From Jaapia argillacea MUCL 33604 (lineage: Eukaryota > Basidiomycota > Agaricomycetes > Jaapiales > Jaapiaceae), in the NCBI GenBank assembly GCA_000697665.1, contig KL197711.1:72104-136103 (forward strand): a stretch of 64,000 nucleotides of DNA, read 5' to 3'. This document shows, one piece after another, positions 35,150 through 46,242 of this stretch; position 1 is the stretch's first letter; each line of letters begins with the position of its first letter. The notes under the pieces were generated by a model. The model did not search any database, had not been told where the DNA came from, and worked only from the letters and a program-made list of their open reading frames with translations. Made by a program: the position numbers and the translations under genes.

Positions 35150-37350
35150 CTAGTCAGATGGCGCCTCAATGCCCATCTTCTTGCGAACAGCCTCGAAAGT
35201 CTTGAGCATCTTCCTCCTCGCTCCCAGAGCAGCAACACCGTGCTGTTCCAACTGCTCCTCATTCATCACCACCATCTGCCTCCAATTCATCCCCTCAAAG
35301 TTGGGCGTATACTTGTGGAGCCTCAACGAGCGCAACCATCCAGCGACATCCTCCAAAACCTTCGGATCAACCTCCTCCTCATCCTTCTTATTATTATCCC
35401 TCCCATTCGCAGAGCTTGTCTTCGTACCAGGCGAACGACCTCCTCCGCGATTATTGTTGTTACGAGCATTCATCAATTGTTGCTGCTGCTGCTGCTGTTG
35501 CAAACCCATGAACGGGTTCAACCCGGGTTGTCCAAACCCTTGGGCTTGAGCAGCGGCCATCTGGGCGGCGAGGAGCTGAGCCTCGGGTGAGATGCCCATA
35601 GCGCTGAGATTCGCCATGTTGAGCATGTTCATGTTCATCAACGGGTTGATTTGTCCCATCTGTCCCATACCCGCCAATCCAGGCATGCCAAGTCCACCAG
35701 CGCCTGGTAAACCCATACCCAATCCAGGACTTCCCATCCCCATGTTCATGTTGAACCCTCCCATCCCAAGGCCGGCCATGCTACCATCGTCACTGCCGTT
35801 AAACCTGTTCGAAGATACACTAGAGAGCGCCGGGCTCTTTGCCCCTCCAGACCAGCCCGCAGGTCCACCGAACCCGCCACTCCCGCTGACGTTCCTCAAG
35901 CCGCCAGAAGCGTTACGCTGTTGCTGTTGTTGCTGTGGTCCCGGTTGCTGAGAATTGGGACTGAGAAGGTTGTTGTTCATATTGTTGATATTGGTATCGG
36001 GCGCGTAGCCGTTTTGTCCTTGATTATCAGTGTGTCCCGTCGTTCCCTTCGATCCTCGTCGAATGGGTTTGGGGGGGTCGGAGATGATGGGGACGCGCGT
36101 GTTAGATGTCCAGTCGTTCAATTTGGTCGCTGCGGCATCGAGATTTTGACTAGGCTCTCGATTGTTCTTGAACATCGGTATGAGCGGCGTGTTGACCATG
36201 CTGGCCCAACTGTCGCTAACCATCGGAGAAAGCACCGACTGCTCAACGTCCCCAGAGGGTCTGGGAGACTGGAAAGCCTTCGCAAGCCCTGAAAAATCGG
36301 TGCTCTTGGGTCTCGAAGATGTCGAAGGCGTGGGGATCGTGACCTCCTGAGCGGGCGACGGCGAGCGTCGTTCCTCAACTTGGCCAAGTGAATTGAGACC
36401 CGTGCTCCAGACATTTCGTCCTTCGCCAGCAGCACTCGACGCAAGGGGTGGAGCGGAGATACGGTGGGCAGCGTTCCGAGCGTTCAGTTTCGCACGCTGA
36501 TGAGCGAGCGTCGCGGCAGCGTCATGGCTGTTGGGCGATGTGATGTTGGCCGACTCGGGAGAAAGGAACGAGCTCGACGCGTCCAACGCAAGCGACTGCC
36601 TATTGGTGCTGAAATTGCGAGCAGAAGGGGACGCAGGGAGAGGGGACTTGAGGGCAGGAGACTTGAGGCTCATACTGGCCAGCTTGGCCTCCATCTGCGC
36701 CTGCATCGATCCTAATGCGTAATCCTGATTAATGATAGACGACGACACCAAGTCGGCGGTATTTACCTCCGACAGCAGGACTCAAGAGAGCAGTCATAGG
36801 ATCAGCTCTCGCCATTTGTTGAAGAACGGTGATGAAGAAACGAATTTGGACCTGCGTGGAGTGTTGCAAAAGACTGTAAAGAGCGGCCGTGCGCTCGGCT
36901 TCGGAGAGAACTTTGAACCCTGCACGAGAATGGTGAGGACATCGAAGACGGGGACATGGCATGTATCTCACATTGCTCGATAGCGCTCAATTCTTCCTTG
37001 AAATTGACATCCAACGATGCTGCGGCCATTTCTTCCAGGGTGGCCTCGTAATTCTGTAGATTTTCGAACCATTGATCGATTGCTTCCGCTGTAGCAAGGT
37101 CAGAAGAATACACTTCACAAGAGTGCTGGGACATACCTTCGGGAGTTTGGAACATGCCTGAGCTACCCAAGAGCTCGCTGGTGGGCCTTGCCCCCGATAC
37201 GCCCCCAGGACGAGGAGATGCGAGCTGGATGCCTTGTGCCGCAAAAGCAGACGGTCCCATGGAAGCACGATTAGAGACCCTGCCATTTTCGTTGCCCGGG
37301 CCCGGTGAAGGACTCGGGCTAGCAGAGGGAGGCCTGAGTGTGCTTGACAT
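35150..37350 (-). CDS. VTS1: SAM-domain RNA-binding protein, VTS1/Smaug type
   Basis: Exons 37350-37137, 37088-36972, 36919-36767, 36711-35150; 681 aa. The N-terminal region contains a conserved helical block ([20 protein letters not shown], then [16 protein letters not shown]) typical of fungal VTS1. The middle is low complexity with Ser/Pro-, Gly/Met- and Gln-rich tracts, including two poly-Gln runs. The C-terminal SAM domain is about residues 615-675 ([32 protein letters not shown]). VTS1 binds stem-loop RNA elements through the SAM domain and promotes mRNA deadenylation and decay. Its 3' end is the parent of three degraded copies in the F-box array on its left. Of two possible acceptors for the last intron, only cattag|gatcg keeps the phase. 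Confidence 0.92.
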
Positions 37351-37846
37351 GCCGAACAGTTCGTCAGATGTTGTCGATCAAAAAAGATAGCAATGGGGAT
37401 ATTTTTGGGGTGAGAATGCAAAGGATACAACAACGCCGGATTGCAGGAAGGATTAGCTGGAAAGGTTGGGCAGAAAATGTGTGCGACGTCGAGTCGTATA
37501 TTTGGAGAAGGTAGCTAGAATCAAGATAGCACTTGGAGGGAGTGCTACTTGGTGTCTAGACAAGACCAGCGGAGCCTGCCGGTCTAGCGAGTGACGAAGA
37601 CGACGAAGACGACGAGGCAAGAACGTCCGCGACGCTGGCGACGACGACAACGACGTGGAAGGTAAAGACCGCAATTGTTCGACAACGAGGCACTAAAAGG
37701 GACAACGGCAAAGCCCGATGTCCTGGCTCCCCTGGCCCTGGCAGGCTTATGGCAGGCTCAGGCTTCTGGGGAATAAGTACCTACCTTGGATTTATGCGAC
37801 TTGTTCTTCACCACCGACTATCTTGCTCCAAACCAAGGACTCCGAT
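37351..37846. other. divergent promoter, VTS1 / F-box R1
   Basis: Shared upstream region of VTS1 (-) and the first right-hand F-box gene (+). It contains a run of GACGA-type repeats near 37590-37650. No gene is seen. Confidence 0.5.
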
Positions 37847-39520
37847 ATGCATAAATGCCTCACAGTTACTGATATTGTCACTAAAATATTTCAGAATCTG
37901 GATGGGAATGAATCCACCCTTGCAGCTCTCGCCCGGACCTGCCAGGCATTCCATGCTCCAGCACTGGACGTTCTATGGCGAGTACACCATGGCCTGACTG
38001 CTCTGGTGAAGTGCCTATCACCGAGTTCTTGGGCGGAACTGCGTACTACAGATGCGGAGGGTCGTACTACGAACTTGACCCTTGTGAGCGAGAGCTTTCG
38101 TCTCATGCTCTCCAAATATCTGATCATATCCACATCACAGAAGATCAAGCGTGGTTTAACGCCATCAGACTGTACCCGATTCGACTACTATGCGGCACGA
38201 GTAAAAACGCTACGCCTTCCAGGTGAAAGAATCTATTTCGGATTCACACCATCGTACCCCGTCGACGACGGAGTCTTCCAAGAGTTGAGCAGATGCCGTC
38301 CAAATCACATCCTCTTCCCTAATCTCCTCGAGCTGGAATGGTCATATTTCGACTATTCGCTCCCCCATTCGACAATCCCTTCAATTCATTTATTTCTCAG
38401 CCCCTCGATCAAAACATTCTCCCTCCTACGGTGGGGCGATCTACAGCAGGGGGCGATTGACTTTCTGCAGTTCCTCCGTCACACATCCCCTTTCATAGAA
38501 GTGCTCACACTTCCGCGATCAAACGGTATCAGCGTTGCGGGCCAGTTGATCGCCGAGATATGCCAATTTCCCCACCTTCGTCACCTCGACGTCCATTTCG
38601 AGACGATTCCTCCCGAGGAAATCGTCCACTTAGCCACGTTATCGAACTTGGAGGGATTGGACCTATTCTTGGACAATGTCTTCACAATAAATCAACTCCG
38701 GTCAGAAACGCATATCTTTCCTCTTGCGCTTACGGAACATAAGCCTTTCGCCGGCCTTAGAAGTCTGAGGATTGGGGGTAAACGCACGGACCTTGCCACC
38801 TGCATGGCACTCCTTTCGTGGATTAGTCCTTGCACCTTGACGGAACTCTCATTTGTCACCAACCCACCATCACCCGCCCTATTGCGCCAGAACCTCGCAG
38901 CATTATCAGCAACCTGCTCGCACAGCACCCTCCAGAACCTACAAATGAATGTTTTTTCCCGCAATGATGTGCTAGGAGGCGAGGACATTCAGAGTCGCAC
39001 CATCGATTCGGCTTCTCTCTTTCCCCTCCTCGCATTCCACAAGCTGGAGCACGTTGAGCTCACAAGCTGCCCCGTCGCTCTCGACGATGCAACTTTGGAG
39101 AAAATGGCTCATGCATGGCCTGGATTAACTGTTCTCCATTTTGAATCATCATTGGAAGCCGTCAATGTCACTTCCGTGACCCTGGCCGGCCTGATTCCGT
39201 TGGCGAGAATTTGCACCCGTCTCGTGTGCCTCAGTATCGGCTTACACGCGGCCAGCCAGGCGATAGAAACCAGGATAGAAGGAACATTTCCCAATCCTTC
39301 CCTCGAATCACTCAACCTTGGAAGATCCACGATAGTCACTTCCGGCTCCTCATTAATAGCTGATTTTCTTTTCCACGTCTTTCCAAAACTCACAGACTTC
39401 GATGTCTGGAATGATATTCGCGATGAAGGTGAAGCTTCCGAAAGGTGTCAGGCTTGGGGTGCTGTGTGGACTCGATATGATCAGCTGTCCGGTGGTCATC
39501 TACATGTATACGACGAGTAG
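37847..39520 (+). CDS. F-box / LRR-like protein R1
   Basis: Exons 37847-38083 and 38141-39520; 538 aa. The start MHKCLTVTDIVTKIFQNLDG, then ALARTCQAFHAPALDVLWR, is an F-box. Exon 2 opens KIKRGLTPSDCTRFDYYAAR and continues into leucine-rich segments. The 57-nt intron has no stop and a length divisible by three, so retention would add 19 residues without a frameshift. An upstream in-frame ATG at 37718 adds a poorly conserved leader; R2 and R3 support the start chosen. This is the first of three genes of a subfamily separate from the minus-strand array. Likely an SCF substrate adaptor. Confidence 0.85.
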   Translation: MHKCLTVTDIVTKIFQNLDGNESTLAALARTCQAFHAPALDVLWRVHHGLTALVKCLSPSSWAELRTTDAEGRTTNLTLVSESFRLMLSKYLIISTSQKIKRGLTPSDCTRFDYYAARVKTLRLPGERIYFGFTPSYPVDDGVFQELSRCRPNHILFPNLLELEWSYFDYSLPHSTIPSIHLFLSPSIKTFSLLRWGDLQQGAIDFLQFLRHTSPFIEVLTLPRSNGISVAGQLIAEICQFPHLRHLDVHFETIPPEEIVHLATLSNLEGLDLFLDNVFTINQLRSETHIFPLALTEHKPFAGLRSLRIGGKRTDLATCMALLSWISPCTLTELSFVTNPPSPALLRQNLAALSATCSHSTLQNLQMNVFSRNDVLGGEDIQSRTIDSASLFPLLAFHKLEHVELTSCPVALDDATLEKMAHAWPGLTVLHFESSLEAVNVTSVTLAGLIPLARICTRLVCLSIGLHAASQAIETRIEGTFPNPSLESLNLGRSTIVTSGSSLIADFLFHVFPKLTDFDVWNDIRDEGEASERCQAWGAVWTRYDQLSGGHLHVYDE

Positions 39521-39701
39521 CTGTAAAACTTGGGAAGCGCCTTAGTACTAGTGCTTGTATCTGCACCTCTTGAAGGAGGTAGTCTGCCATTATTCTGTGG
39601 CCGGATTTCGGCAGTAATATGATGACTCACTCGAACGAGGGACATTTCTCGCCACCGCCTTTCTTGTCACCATATATCTGCTCTAAATTCACAACTTCGA
39701 T

Positions 39702-41379
39702 ATGCATAGATGCCTCGCAGTTTCCGATATCACCACCGAAATATTTCAGAGTCTGGATGGGTATGAACCCACCCTCGCAGCTCTCGCTCGGACTTGCCAG
39801 ACATTCCGTGCTCCGGCATTGGACGTCCTATGGCGAGCACACGACGGCTTAACTGAGCTGGTGAAGTGCCTATCGCCGAGCTCTTGGATGGAACTGCATA
39901 CGACAAACGCAAACGGTCGAGTGAATTCGATCCTGGTAAGTGGGACATTCACTCATACTCTCCTCGCCTCTGAATCATTCTCCCTCACAGAAACGTAGGC
40001 GTAGTTTAACACCATCAGACTTCACCCGATTCGACTACTATGCGGTCCGAGTGAAGATTCTACGGCTACCGGGTAAAAAAGTGTATCCTGGATTCAGGCG
40101 ACCGTATCCAATCGACAACGAACTCTTCCACGCGTTGAGCAGATGCCGTCCAAATCACATCCTTTTCCCTAGTCTCCTCAACCTAGAATGGTCTTATTCA
40201 GTACATTCATCCCCCCAATCGACGATCCCTCCAATCCATATGTTTCTCAGCCCCTCGATCAAGCAATTCTCTCTGCTATCATGGTGGCCCAATCCAGAGG
40301 AGGGAGCTATCACCTTTCTCCAATCCCTCCGCGATTCGTCTCCTTCTATAGAAACCCTCACACTTCCACGAAAAAGCAGTATCAATGTTAGGAAGCAACT
40401 AATTTCACAAATATACCAATTTCCTCACCTTCGACACCTCGACATCGGATTCGAGATTATCTCCCCCGAAGAAATCGTTCATTTGGCCACGTTACCGAAC
40501 CTGGAGGGATTACAGTTATCGTTGTCCAATAACTTCACAACACACCATCTGCAATCGCAAACGCTTCTCTTTCCCGACGCATTTACAGAACATAAGCCAT
40601 TTGCGGTTCTCAGAAGTCTGAGGATAGGGGGCACGGACCTAGCCACCTGCACAGCACTCCTTTCATGGATTAGTCCTTGCGCCCTGACGGAAGTCTCATT
40701 CATTTCCCACCCGCCCCCATCGCCCGCCTTGTTGCACCAGAACCTCGCAATATTGTCAACAGCCTGCTCACCCAGCTCCCTCCTGTCCCTCCAAATTCAC
40801 GCCTCCGTAACCAATGATATCCCCAGAGACGAGGACATCCACAGTCGTACCATCAATTCGGCGTCTCTCCTTCCCCTCCTCGCTTTTTGTAGCCTGGAAC
40901 GTGTCCAACTGACAACGGGCTGCCTCATCGCCCTCGACGATCCAATATTGGAGAAACTGGCTGCTGCGTGGCCTCGATTATCTCACCTCGATTTCGGAAC
41001 TTCCCCCGAAACCGTCCATGTCACTTCCGTAACCTTGGCGGGCCTGATCCCATTGGCGAAACATTGTCCCTGTCTCAACCACCTGAGCATCATCTTACAC
41101 GCGTCCACTGAGGCGATGGAAACTAGGATAGAAGGAACGTTTCCCGGTCATCCCCTCGAATCACTCAACCTTGGAAAATCCACGATAGTCACTTCTGGTT
41201 CCCCACTAATTGCTGATATTCTTTTCCACCTCTTTCCAAAACTGAAGAAATTGGTAGTTTGGAACGATATCAGTGATGAAGGCGAAGCTTGGGAAATGTG
41301 TCAGGCTTGGGCCCTCGTATGGACTGGATATGATCGGCGGTCCGGCGGTCATCTAAGTGTATACGACGAAGAGTTATAA
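39702..41379 (+). CDS. F-box / LRR-like protein R2
   Basis: Exons 39702-39935 and 39991-41379; 540 aa. Start MHRCLAVSDITTEIFQSLDG, then FRAPALDVLWRAHDGL; exon 2 opens KRRRSLTPSDFTRFDYYAVR. The leucine-rich remainder aligns with R1 and R3 to the end (GGHLSVYDEEL). The 55-nt intron is GT-AG with a good donor (gtaagtg). It lies only about 180 nt after the stop of R1, so the promoter must be short or overlap the R1 3' end. It is intact and the best reference for the damaged R3. Confidence 0.87.
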
Positions 41380-41939
41380 GACTTGGGAAGCGCCTGCCTG
41401 TATCTGCACCTCTCCCCTTTCTTTGAAGAAGGTAGCCTGTGGCTGAGTTTCACTTCTGAGGCAATATCCCAACCTGAAGTCTGTTTTTCTGGAAAAAAAT
41501 CTTTGATTGAGCAATCCCTATAACGACCTCTGTTTATGGCATGTTCATTGACACGCATGAATCCCTCCCAGCAATCACCACTCGGTTTTTTTATTTTGCT
41601 GTGGGCCGGCGGTGTCAAAGCCTTGATAGGATGAGAGGTTGTTAGGTCGCCGAATTCGAATCCGAGTCCAACTGGAAAGCGCCGGCGCCAGGGCCCGGTT
41701 CTCCACATACTTACAAGCTTTCCTCAATGAGTTTTCCAGGCCTGACGGGTCACTGTACCAAAGCCTGACCTTGAGGAGACCCATTGATAGTGGATGATGA
41801 CGATGAGCTTGAAGAGAACCGGGTAAGGGTGGAGGCGGCTCGAGTACTCCAACGGCGAGACCGAGGGACTACTTAGTACTTGCCATTCTCTATGTAGTCA
41901 CCGGCATACGTATGTTTGCTCTACATCAACAACTTCGAT
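41380..41939. other. spacer between R2 and R3
   Basis: No gene is recognised. A word resembling the tRNA T-arm (ttcgaatccgag, near 41654) has no matching cloverleaf around it. Confidence 0.5.
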
Positions 41940-43709
41940 ATGCACAGATGCCTCGCAGTTTCCGATATCACCACCGAAATATTTCAGAGTCTGGATGGGT
42001 ATGAACCTACCCTCGCAATTCTCGCCCGGACGTGCCAGGCTTTCCATGCTCCAGCATTGGACATCCTGTGGCGAGTACGCGATGGCTTGAGTGAACTGGT
42101 GAAGTGTCTACCACCAACTTCTTGGATGGAAATGCATACCACGGATGCGAGAGGTAGTATGAACTCGATATTGGTGAGATCGACCTTCGTCTCATACTTA
42201 CACTCCTGTTTTCTCATCGTGGCCCTCATCACAGAAACTCAAGCGTATTTAACACCATCAGACTGCGTCCGGTTCGACCACTACGCAGTCCGAGTAAAGA
42301 CTCTGCGGCTACCGGGGGAAAGAGCATATCCTGGATTCAGGCGACCGTACCCAATCGACAACGAAATCTTTCACTCGTTGAGCAGATGCCGTTCAAATCC
42401 CACCCTCTTTTTTAACCTCGTCGAGTTGCAATGGTCATATCCAGCATTTCCTTCTTACCTTTGGATCGTCCCTCCTATCCGCCCGTCCCTCAGCCCCTCG
42501 ATCAAGCGATTCACTCTCATGCAGTGGACCAATCGAGAAGAGGATGCAATTGACTTTCTTCGGTCCCTCCGCGATGCTTCCCCTGCTATAGAAGCCCTCA
42601 CACTTCCACGACAAAGCAGTTGTGACGTTGAGAAGCCACTGATTACAGAAATTCGCCGACTTCCTCACCTTCGACATCTCGACATCGGATTCGAGATAAC
42701 CCCCCCCCCGAAGAAATCGTTCATTTGGCCATGTTACCGAAACTGGAGGGATTGCACTTATCAATGTCCAATAACTTCACAATAAACCATCTACAATCAC
42801 AAGCGCGTGGCTTTCCCCACGCGTTTACAGAACATAAGCCTTTTGCCGGGCTTAGAAGTCTGAGGATTGGAGATACAGGTCTAGCCACGTGCACAGCACT
42901 CCTTTCGTGGATTAGTCCTTGCACTCTGACGGAAGTCTCTTTCGTTTTCAACCCACCCCCATCACCCGCCTTGTTGCACCAGAACCTTACAATCCTGTCA
43001 ACAACCTGCTCACCCAGCACCCTCCGGTCTCTTCAAATCCATGCCACCATCAACGAGGATGTCCCAAGCGTCGAGGATACCCACAGTCGCACCATCAATT
43101 CGACTTCCCTCCTCCCCCTCCTCGCTTTCCGCAGGCTAGAACATGTTCAACTGACAACCGGCTGCCTCATCGCCCTAGACGATCCAACGCTGGAGAAAAT
43201 GGCTGCTGCGTGGCCTCGATTATCTCACCTCGATTTCGGAACATCCCCCGAAACCGTCAATGTCACTTCCGTGACCCTCGCCTGCCTGATCCCTTTGGCA
43301 AAACTCTGTCCCCATCTCAACCACCTTAGCATCATCCTACATGCGTCCAGCGAGGCGATAGAAACCGGGATAGAAGGAACGCTTCCCAATCCTTCTCTCG
43401 AATCACTCAACCTTGGAAGATCCACGATAGTCACTCCCGGCTCCCCGCTAATAGCTGATTTTCTTTTCCGTCTCTTTCCAAAACTCAGGGAATTCGATGT
43501 TTGGAATGATTTCAGCGATGACTCTGACGACGAAGCTTGGGCGATGTGTCAGGCTTGGGGTGTCGTATGGAATCGATATGATGAATTGTCTGGTGGTCGC
43601 CTACGCTCCTATGAGTATGAGATGGAATTCGGAGACGTGAGCACCCCAGTATTCATGTTTCACTTCTTGACTGAGATCCCTCTCATGGCAGGTTGCAACA
43701 TGGATTTGA
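41940..43709 (+). pseudogene. F-box / LRR-like protein R3, two frame disruptions
   Basis: Paralogue of R2 with exon 1 41940-42173 (start MHRCLAVSDITTEIFQSLDG). Spliced like R2 (42174-42234 removed), exon 2 reads aaa ctc aag cgt att taa, because one base is missing against R2 in this segment; retaining the 61-nt intron would keep the frame open instead. A second shift lies at a run of ten C at 42700-42709, where eight would be expected by comparison with R2. The tail lost the stop used by R1 and R2. A likely extra intron at 43637-43691 leads to TGA at 43707-43709. It could be a pseudogene, or the C run could be a sequencing error. Confidence 0.6.
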
Positions 43710-44108
43710 TGTGCTTTGTCGTCCTCATTACAATGTGCCGCTCGCAGAAGCCCCTCACCAAGTTTTCCTTGTTATGTCCTTCACCCAAAACTGCGGTTCA
43801 CCGAGAATGCAAAGCAAGGATGCGACATCTCACATCAGCCACAGCTTCCTTGATGGTGTTTTCACCAATCGGATGACTTGTGCAAACGATGATTGACTGG
43901 TCCTAGATCTCGAATTTCCTCAGAAATCTTGTCGGGTCAATGTAGCTTCGTTACGATGTCTAATGCGGGGGTGGGTCGCTACTCAAGGATACAGCAGAGT
44001 CACTACAGGTCATTCCAAGTCCAAACATCTAACAGTCTACGACAATGTCTGTGGGGAAAGGTCCGAGTCCGTGTCTCGGATTAGCAATAGTCCAACTCCT
44101 CGAGGGTC
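43710..44108. other. convergent 3' region, R3 / GH16
   Basis: If the extra intron in R3 is not used, the R3 frame continues to 43876. No other gene is seen. Confidence 0.45.
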
Positions 44109-45570
44109 CTATAGGACGAACAACCACGCTGATACAACGATCGTTAGCACGCAAAGAATGGATAGATGACTCGACAAAGTCCTGGTAGAGGCCGAGCTAT
44201 GCACAACAGTGTTGTCCCCTTGCTCCCCATAAACCCGAACATATTGCACCTCAAAGTAGGCGTTATCGTAATTTGATGGGCTACCAATCACCCAATTATC
44301 GTAACACAGGCCCGTGCAAGTCTCTGCGAAGATGTTCGCGTTTCCAGCTGAGATGGTTTTGTAAGCAAAGAAGGCGGGTGAATGTTGGCGAAATACGAAC
44401 CAAAATCGCCGCAAAGGGTGATGTCGAAAATCAGACTTTGGGGTTCAAAGAATTGGTCGATTGGACAACCTGTTGCGGGCCAGTTGGCGACTGGGGTGCC
44501 GAGGGTGGATGTGTTCACTGCGCTTGCGTTACCTTGAAGTTGGGTGGGGATTTGGGAGCGCTGGCGGTCCGCGCCTACCTCGTCAAGGTGACAAATTGCG
44601 TGAGGTGAAGACATATACGCACAGAGAAGAACCAGATGCTGATTGAACGGAATATCAGCAACAGGCGATTTCCAGAACAAGTAGCCCACGTACGAGATCC
44701 CCGTCTCGGCGAACTCAGTGACGAACATGCCACCACCTGCAGCGGCGAAAGCAGCGCCATAAGAGGCAGTTGTCGGATTCGTAACAACGCAACCCAGATT
44801 ATTGTTGGCGTCGATCGAGCAGTCAGTGGAATTGACCAAAGTACTGGTTTGCTTGGCACCAGATTGGGTACAGCCCTTGAGGGAATGATGTTAATTGGAT
44901 TGAGCGCCGAGTGAGTGAGATGGTATGTCTCACCGGTTGCGTATGAAGGGCCATCTGGTTCATGGTAACTTGATTGACGCCCTCGAAAGTATCAATCTCA
45001 CCTCCCGTGGGCCAGCTGGCTGCTTGTGACCACCAAGCCGGCCATACGGAGCACTGGGTGTCTTGGTCAACTCGTGAGAGAAGGGGGGCAAACAAAATCG
45101 GACAGACCCCAAACGGAACATGTAACATTTCCGTAATCCAGAGGCTGCCAACAGTATAACGATCTTGCGTCGATATTCGAACACTGTTCCGCTTGTCGCT
45201 ATAAGCCACTTGGGTTGTATTGTCAACTTTGATGATGGCATTCCCTGCCGAATTGACATAGGCGAGCTTGCTGGAAGAGGCCTGGGACGAAGATACGAAA
45301 CTGAGACGAGAGAGATGGTTGAGTGGATAAGTTGATGCATGAAGCCTCATGTCACGCACATTACATCGCCGTTGGTAAGGTTATCATCTTCATAGTATAA
45401 CGTCAGACAAAATCTCCGGAGAGGATGATAGCGGACTCACAATGATTGTAAAAGTTCCAGTCGTCGAAGAACGTGGACCCTGCATACTCCTTCACCATCT
45501 GATACTGGCAACTAACCGACCAACATGACAACCATGATACAATGCTCGTCCACAGAATTACCTTGGTCAT
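44109..45570 (-). CDS. secreted glycoside hydrolase family 16 protein
   Basis: Exons 45570-45441, 45387-45360, 45300-44934, 44875-44694, 44638-44623, 44578-44401, 44347-44109; 379 aa. The start MTKVILWTSIVSWLSC gives a signal peptide with likely cleavage before QYQMVKEYAG. The GH16 core has FFDDW near the N-terminus and the catalytic motif E-I-D-T-F-E near residues 153-158 (nucleophile and acid/base glutamates). Blocks WPAWWSQ, MALHTQP and FDITLCGDF are typical of fungal laminarinase-like GH16. A hydrophobic C-terminus (CVLTIVVSAWLFVL) after a Ser-rich segment suggests a GPI anchor, so the enzyme should act on beta-glucans at the cell wall. Exons of 28 and 16 nt occur. The acceptor before the 178-nt exon is uncertain (44578 or 44574). 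Confidence 0.85.
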
Positions 45571-46242
45571 GATACTGGCACAGAAAGCGATTCCCAGCTG
45601 TACTGCAATGAGCGTCAAGATCGTCAGAGGGTATAGGAACAAGCAAGATAGGATTTCTCAGTCCAAGGGCCGGCCAGGACGATGCAAACCAAGTAAGAGG
45701 CAGGGAGTAGATAAAAATACAGCGATGATGACGGAGAGAAAAAGGTGATCTCATCGTTCGCCCGGACACAGCACTCGTTTTATTCGCGTGTCGGCTCCAA
45801 ACACTGCTGATGGGACTTGCAAGGGGTGAAATCTTGAATTTCCGTACGGTTCAATTGAAGAATCGAAAGCAGTTTGAGGCTAACTGCCAGTGAGAAATGG
45901 CAGGGATTAAGGAACAGTAGAAAACCTAATTATTCGCAGTAGAAGTGGATAAGTAACGGTCAGTTTATGGCACTCAGGTTGCCAGCATTGGAGTCAACGA
46001 CAAGATCCGTTGACAACCGTCGATAGCCGATCGTGATGCTTTGACCGCCCCGCTATGGGTGCCACCCTGGACGAAGCCATTTTCTTTGTCGAGGAGCTCA
46101 GTGTCGATACTCCTCCTCATATCGAATTAAAAGGTGATAACGGAATGCAAGTAAGTCATTGACAAGATGAGACAACTACATGCCGAAGTAATCCGACAAG
46201 TCTACGTGGGCGCACTGCCAGAGTGCACCAACTAGGACAATC
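45571..46242. other. 5' flank of GH16 and spacer to the GTPase array
   Basis: Noncoding. Three blocks of it (about 45650-45790, 45840-45920 and 46020-46050) reappear at 57090-57210, 56427-56505 and 57400-57430, as part of a rearranged segmental copy. Confidence 0.55.

Noticed and set aside
41640-41700. tRNA-like word ttcgaatcc
   Set aside because: No acceptor stem, D-arm or anticodon arm could be paired around it.
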